A stretch of 64,000 bases of DNA from Calliopsis andreniformis (Eukaryota; Arthropoda; Insecta; Hymenoptera; Andrenidae), in assembly GCF_051401765.1 (NCBI RefSeq), contig NW_027480429.1:13892157-13956156 (forward strand), read 5' to 3'. Positions 63,301 through 64,000 of this stretch are shown piece by piece. The first letter of the stretch is position 1, and each line of letters starts with the position of its first letter. The notes under the pieces were generated by a model. The model saw only the letters and a list, made by a program, of their open reading frames with translations, was not told the DNA's origin and did no database searches. The position numbers and the translations under genes were made by a program.

Positions 63301-64000
63301 ACAACCTGTGTGAAAGTTATTGTCATTTCAACGTTCCGGGCAATCTAGGCTTCACTCTAGGGCGTTGCTCCACCAGGTCAATCAGTTAGGGCCTTAGAAG
63401 TCAACGCCCGAAGCATAAAATGCAAAATAATTAGAACTGTTTTTCCATTGCATAAAACGAATAATTGCTACCAGTGTAAAAGTTATGGTCATTTCTACGT
63501 TCCGGGCAACCTAGGCTTCACGCTAGGGCGTTTTTCCATCAGATCGAATAGTTAGGTCCTTAGAAGTCAACGCCAGAAGCATTAAATACAAAATAAATAG
63601 AACAGTTTTTCCATTGTATAAAACGAATAATTGCTACCAGTGTAAAAGTTATGGTCATTTCTACGTTCCGGGCAACCTAGGCTGCACTCTAGGGCGTTGC
63701 TCCACAATATCGAATAGTTAGGGCCTTAGAAGTCAACGCCCGAAGCATAAAATACAAAGTAAATAGAACAGTTTTTGCATCGTATAAAACGAATAATCGC
63801 AACCAGTATGAAAGTTATGGTCATTTCTACTTTCTGGGCAACCTAGGCTTCACCCTAGGGCGTTGCACCACCGGATCGAATAGTTAGGGCCTTAGAAATC
63901 AAAGCCAGAAACATAAAATACAATAAAGATGCAACAGTCTTTCCATCGTAAAACAGGAATAATTGCAACCAGTGTGAAGGTAATGGTCTTTTCTACGTTC
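60331..64000 (+). repeat. Rearranged right end of the HOR domain
   Basis: Monomers of the same types as 42-60 kb in a changed order. Three in-phase joins skip monomers relative to the standard order: about 60303-60342 (one), about 61020-61040 (two) and about 62890-62925 (four). GGATCG after TTGCACCACC at 61051 recurs at 63873 (2822 bp, 17 monomers), with AAATCAAAGCCAGAAACAT in both, so a further unit begins as the window ends. Confidence 0.8.

Larger units (their letters stand above)
1..64000. repeat. Satellite DNA array, ~166-bp monomer, fills the window
   Basis: Every part of the window carries the same unit. The anchor CCTAGG (or a one- or two-base variant) recurs at 113, 279, 445, 611 and so on to 63842, almost always 166 bp apart. 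Net length change over 384 periods is only about -15 bp, from single-base indels such as CCATGTAT for CCATCGTAT, or CCTTAG for CCTAG. All monomers point the same way and I saw no inverted segment. No unique DNA or mobile element interrupts the array, and neither array edge is present. Known context: long single-family arrays with higher-order repeats are characteristic of eukaryotic centromeres and pericentromeres. Inference: this is such an array, but the sequence alone does not show that it binds centromeric histone. I do not recognise the family by name. Confidence 0.97.

Noticed and set aside
1..64000. CRISPR array or bacterial repeat
   Set aside because: There are no unique spacers between short repeats; the whole 166 bp is repeated and diverges evenly, and there are no cas-like genes.

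Overview
The whole 64 kb is one uninterrupted tandem satellite array. A single monomer family of about 166 bp is repeated head to tail from the first base to the last. From the CCTAGG anchor at 113 to the same anchor at 63842 there are 384 repeat periods, a mean of about 165.96 bp. I found no protein gene, tRNA, rRNA, transposon, CRISPR array or unique spacer on either strand. The setting is a eukaryotic chromosome, most likely centromeric or pericentromeric satellite: arrays of this size with multi-monomer higher-order repeats (HORs) are typical there and the monomer is close to nucleosome length. I do not recognise the monomer sequence and cannot name the organism; both plants and animals have satellites of this length.

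Layout. 1-14250: older, diverged monomers, with kilobase blocks copied at offsets of 7138 bp (43 monomers), 7304 bp (44), 4316 bp (26), 830 bp (5) and 996 bp (6). 14251-19498: the most heterogeneous part, with only weak 3- and 4-monomer periodicities near 17-18.2 kb. 19499-30074: a 29-monomer block of 4808 bp present twice in tandem, containing a nested 10-monomer unit of 1657 bp. 30075-35940: mixed monomers plus partial third copies of that block. 35941-37600: a 5-monomer (830 bp) unit twice in tandem, nearly identical. 37601-42289: mixed monomers with an 8-monomer echo. 42290-64000: the youngest-looking part, a mosaic of nearly identical blocks at offsets 1163 (7 monomers), 2990 (18), 3321 (20), 6310 (38) and 10129 bp (61), with in-phase deletions of 1, 2 and 4 monomers near its right end.

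The structure is that expected of repeated in-register unequal exchange or gene conversion. Homogenisation appears to increase from left to right. Short open frames (60-103 codons) occur, but they are by-products of the repeat: 166 is not divisible by 3, so a frame cannot persist from one monomer to the next. All offsets were counted by hand from the printed coordinates. Block edges are good to a few tens of bases, and identities were judged by eye.
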